A stretch of DNA of 64,000 bases from Fructobacillus sp. CRL 2054. Its GTDB lineage: Bacteria; Bacillota; Bacilli; Lactobacillales; Lactobacillaceae. The stretch lies in NCBI RefSeq assembly GCF_028764065.1, contig NZ_JACOFN010000005.1, positions 37,456-101,455 of the forward strand. Reading direction: 5' to 3'. Positions within the stretch are counted from its first letter, which is position 1. Each line of letters begins with the position of its first letter. Position numbers and translations under genes: made by a program. Positions 62,956 to 64,000 of the stretch are shown piece after piece. Under the pieces are notes generated by a model that ran no database searches, had not been told where the DNA came from, and saw nothing but the letters and a program-made list of their open reading frames with translations.

Positions 62956-63020
62956 ACTATACCGAATATGAAAGTTATTTTCAATTATTGCTTGTATTCT
63001 GAAAAATATTTTCATATAAT
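62956..63020. promoter_or_regulatory. Divergent promoters with twin TGAAA-N5-TTTCA operators
   Basis: gnd promoter: TTGTAT (62992-62997), 17 bases, TATAAT (63015-63020). Regulator promoter on the minus strand: TTGAAA (plus 62979-62984), 17 bases, TATAGT (plus 62956-62961). Operator 1, TGAAAGTTATTTTCA, at 62969-62983 covers the regulator's -35 region; operator 2, TGAAAAATATTTTCA, at 63000-63014 fills the gnd spacer. The centres are 31 bases apart, three helical turns. Confidence 0.8.
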
Positions 63021-63064
63021 ATACTTGTAGTATAAAAGATGAAATTATAAAAGAGGTAATACAC

Positions 63065-63973
63065 ATGAAGTTTGCCATGATTGGTCTTGGAAAGATGGGT
63101 CTTAACTTGGTTAAGAACGCTGTCGACAACGGCCACGAAGTTGTTGCATTTGACTTGAACAAGGACTTTGTTGCAGAAGCTGATGCTTACTCTGACAAGG
63201 TTGAAGGTGTTAACTCACTTGACGACATGCTTTCAAAGTTGCCATCACCTAAGGTTGTTTGGGTTATGGTTCCTGCTGGAAAGCCAACGAACTCAACCAT
63301 CGATACTTTGATTGAAAAGATGGACAAGAACGACATCATCATCGATGGTGGAAACTCAAACTACAAGGACAACCTTGAACAAAACAAGCGTACCACTGCT
63401 GCTGGTATCAACTTGTTCGATGCTGGTACGTCTGGTGGTATGGCCGGTGCACGTAACGGTGGAAACTTCATGATCGGTGGAGACAGCGAAGCCGCATGGA
63501 AGGAAATCGAACCATTGTTCAAGTCAATCGCCCAAGAAGACGGTTACTTGTACACAGGTCGTTTGGGATCAGGTCACTACTTGAAGATGGTCCACAACGG
63601 TATCGAATACGGTATGATGCAAGCCATCGCCGAAGGTTTCGAAGTTTTGGAAGCCTCACAATTCGATTACGATTACGAAGCTGTTGCTAAGCTTTGGAAC
63701 CACGGTTCAGTTGTTCGTTCATGGTTGATGGAATTGATCGAAGAACAATTTGCTAAGGATCCTAAGTTGTCAGCAATTTCTGGTCGTATGCACTCATCTG
63801 GTGAAGGTAAGTGGACTGTTGAAGAATCACTTGATTTGGAAGTTCCAGCACCAGTTATTTACTTGTCACTTGCTATGCGTTACCGTTCATTGCAAGAAGA
63901 TACTTTCTCAGGAAAGGTTGTTTCTGCTTTGCGTAACGGCTTCGGTGGTCACGCAATGGACTCTGCTAAGTAA
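63065..63973 (+). CDS. gnd: 6-phosphogluconate dehydrogenase, decarboxylating (short NAD-type)
   Basis: 302 residues. Oxidises 6-phosphogluconate to ribulose-5-phosphate with CO2, a core step of heterofermentative phosphoketolase metabolism. The Rossmann start MKFAMIGLGKMGLNLVKNAV, the substrate motif DAGTSGGMAGARNGGNFMIGG and the catalytic Lys in HYLKMVHNGIEYGMMQ are present. The ~300-residue length, without the long C-terminal repeat of the 470-residue form, marks the GntZ/YqeC-like group that often uses NAD. AAGAGG precedes ATG 63065. Very strong codon bias. The last 27 bases of the window hold nothing further. Confidence 0.93.
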   Translation: MKFAMIGLGKMGLNLVKNAVDNGHEVVAFDLNKDFVAEADAYSDKVEGVNSLDDMLSKLPSPKVVWVMVPAGKPTNSTIDTLIEKMDKNDIIIDGGNSNYKDNLEQNKRTTAAGINLFDAGTSGGMAGARNGGNFMIGGDSEAAWKEIEPLFKSIAQEDGYLYTGRLGSGHYLKMVHNGIEYGMMQAIAEGFEVLEASQFDYDYEAVAKLWNHGSVVRSWLMELIEEQFAKDPKLSAISGRMHSSGEGKWTVEESLDLEVPAPVIYLSLAMRYRSLQEDTFSGKVVSALRNGFGGHAMDSAK

Positions 63974-64000
63974 GCATTCGAAGAAACCTGCACTAAGCTC

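Overview
The window is ordinary chromosome of a low-GC Gram-positive lactic acid bacterium. Gene content, leucine codon preference for TTG, T-box, PyrR-type and reiterative-transcription attenuators, RpoE (delta), CcpA, DnaB/DnaI and a short NAD-type 6-phosphogluconate dehydrogenase all point to Lactobacillales. Gene order and a base composition in the mid-40s percent GC (judged by eye) suggest Leuconostocaceae, with Fructobacillus as the best guess. The genus is inference.

Layout. 1-14.4 kb: partial YfhO-type membrane protein (-), class B penicillin-binding protein, a Fur-family repressor divergent from two VIT-type metal exporters, NADH peroxidase, YihY, DUF1054, a CPA1 antiporter (-) and aminopeptidase N. 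14.4-20.1 kb: a frameshifted small membrane ORF, an HD phosphohydrolase (-), DUF1934, rpoE, tRNA-Lys, a T-box leader with an amino-acid permease, and a DUF975 protein. 20.2-29.3 kb: the complete de novo UMP operon pyrB-pyrC-carA-carB-pyrD-pyrF-pyrE behind an attenuator. 29.3-30.1 kb: a type I toxin-antitoxin locus (holin-like toxin, antisense RNA) with a truncated second copy. 30.1-31.9 kb: pyrG behind its own CTP-sensing type leader, so the toxin locus sits between UMP and CTP synthesis.

31.9-43.9 kb: uvrC, a PnuC-type transporter with a structured leader, a three-gene ABC exporter, obgE, a DEAD-box helicase plus a small basic protein, and (-) a glutamine-amidotransferase-like hydrolase with two paralogous APC permeases. 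44.1-50.8 kb: mutM-DUF975-coaE-dnaB-dnaI, then a YibE/F pair and a 100-residue protein. 50.8-52.2 kb: tRNA-Cys followed by an AT-rich island of four small ORFs. 52.2-58.2 kb: a voltage-gated-type K+ channel (-), a 58-residue ORF (-), a SemiSWEET sugar transporter, recG, plsX-acpP-sprT. 58.3-64 kb: ccpA, a DHA2 efflux pump, udk, two tiny charged proteins, and an RpiR-family regulator divergent from gnd.

Integration. Pyrimidine supply is covered from carbamoyl phosphate to CTP with salvage by Udk, and at least two steps have transcript-level control visible in the DNA. Sugar metabolism is represented by CcpA, gnd with its probable regulator, and SemiSWEET. Metal and oxidative stress are represented by the Fur-VIT module next to NADH peroxidase. 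No CRISPR array, prophage, IS element or replication origin was recognised. The least explained parts are the toxin-antitoxin duplication, the cysteine-free Fur module and the small-ORF island beside tRNA-Cys.
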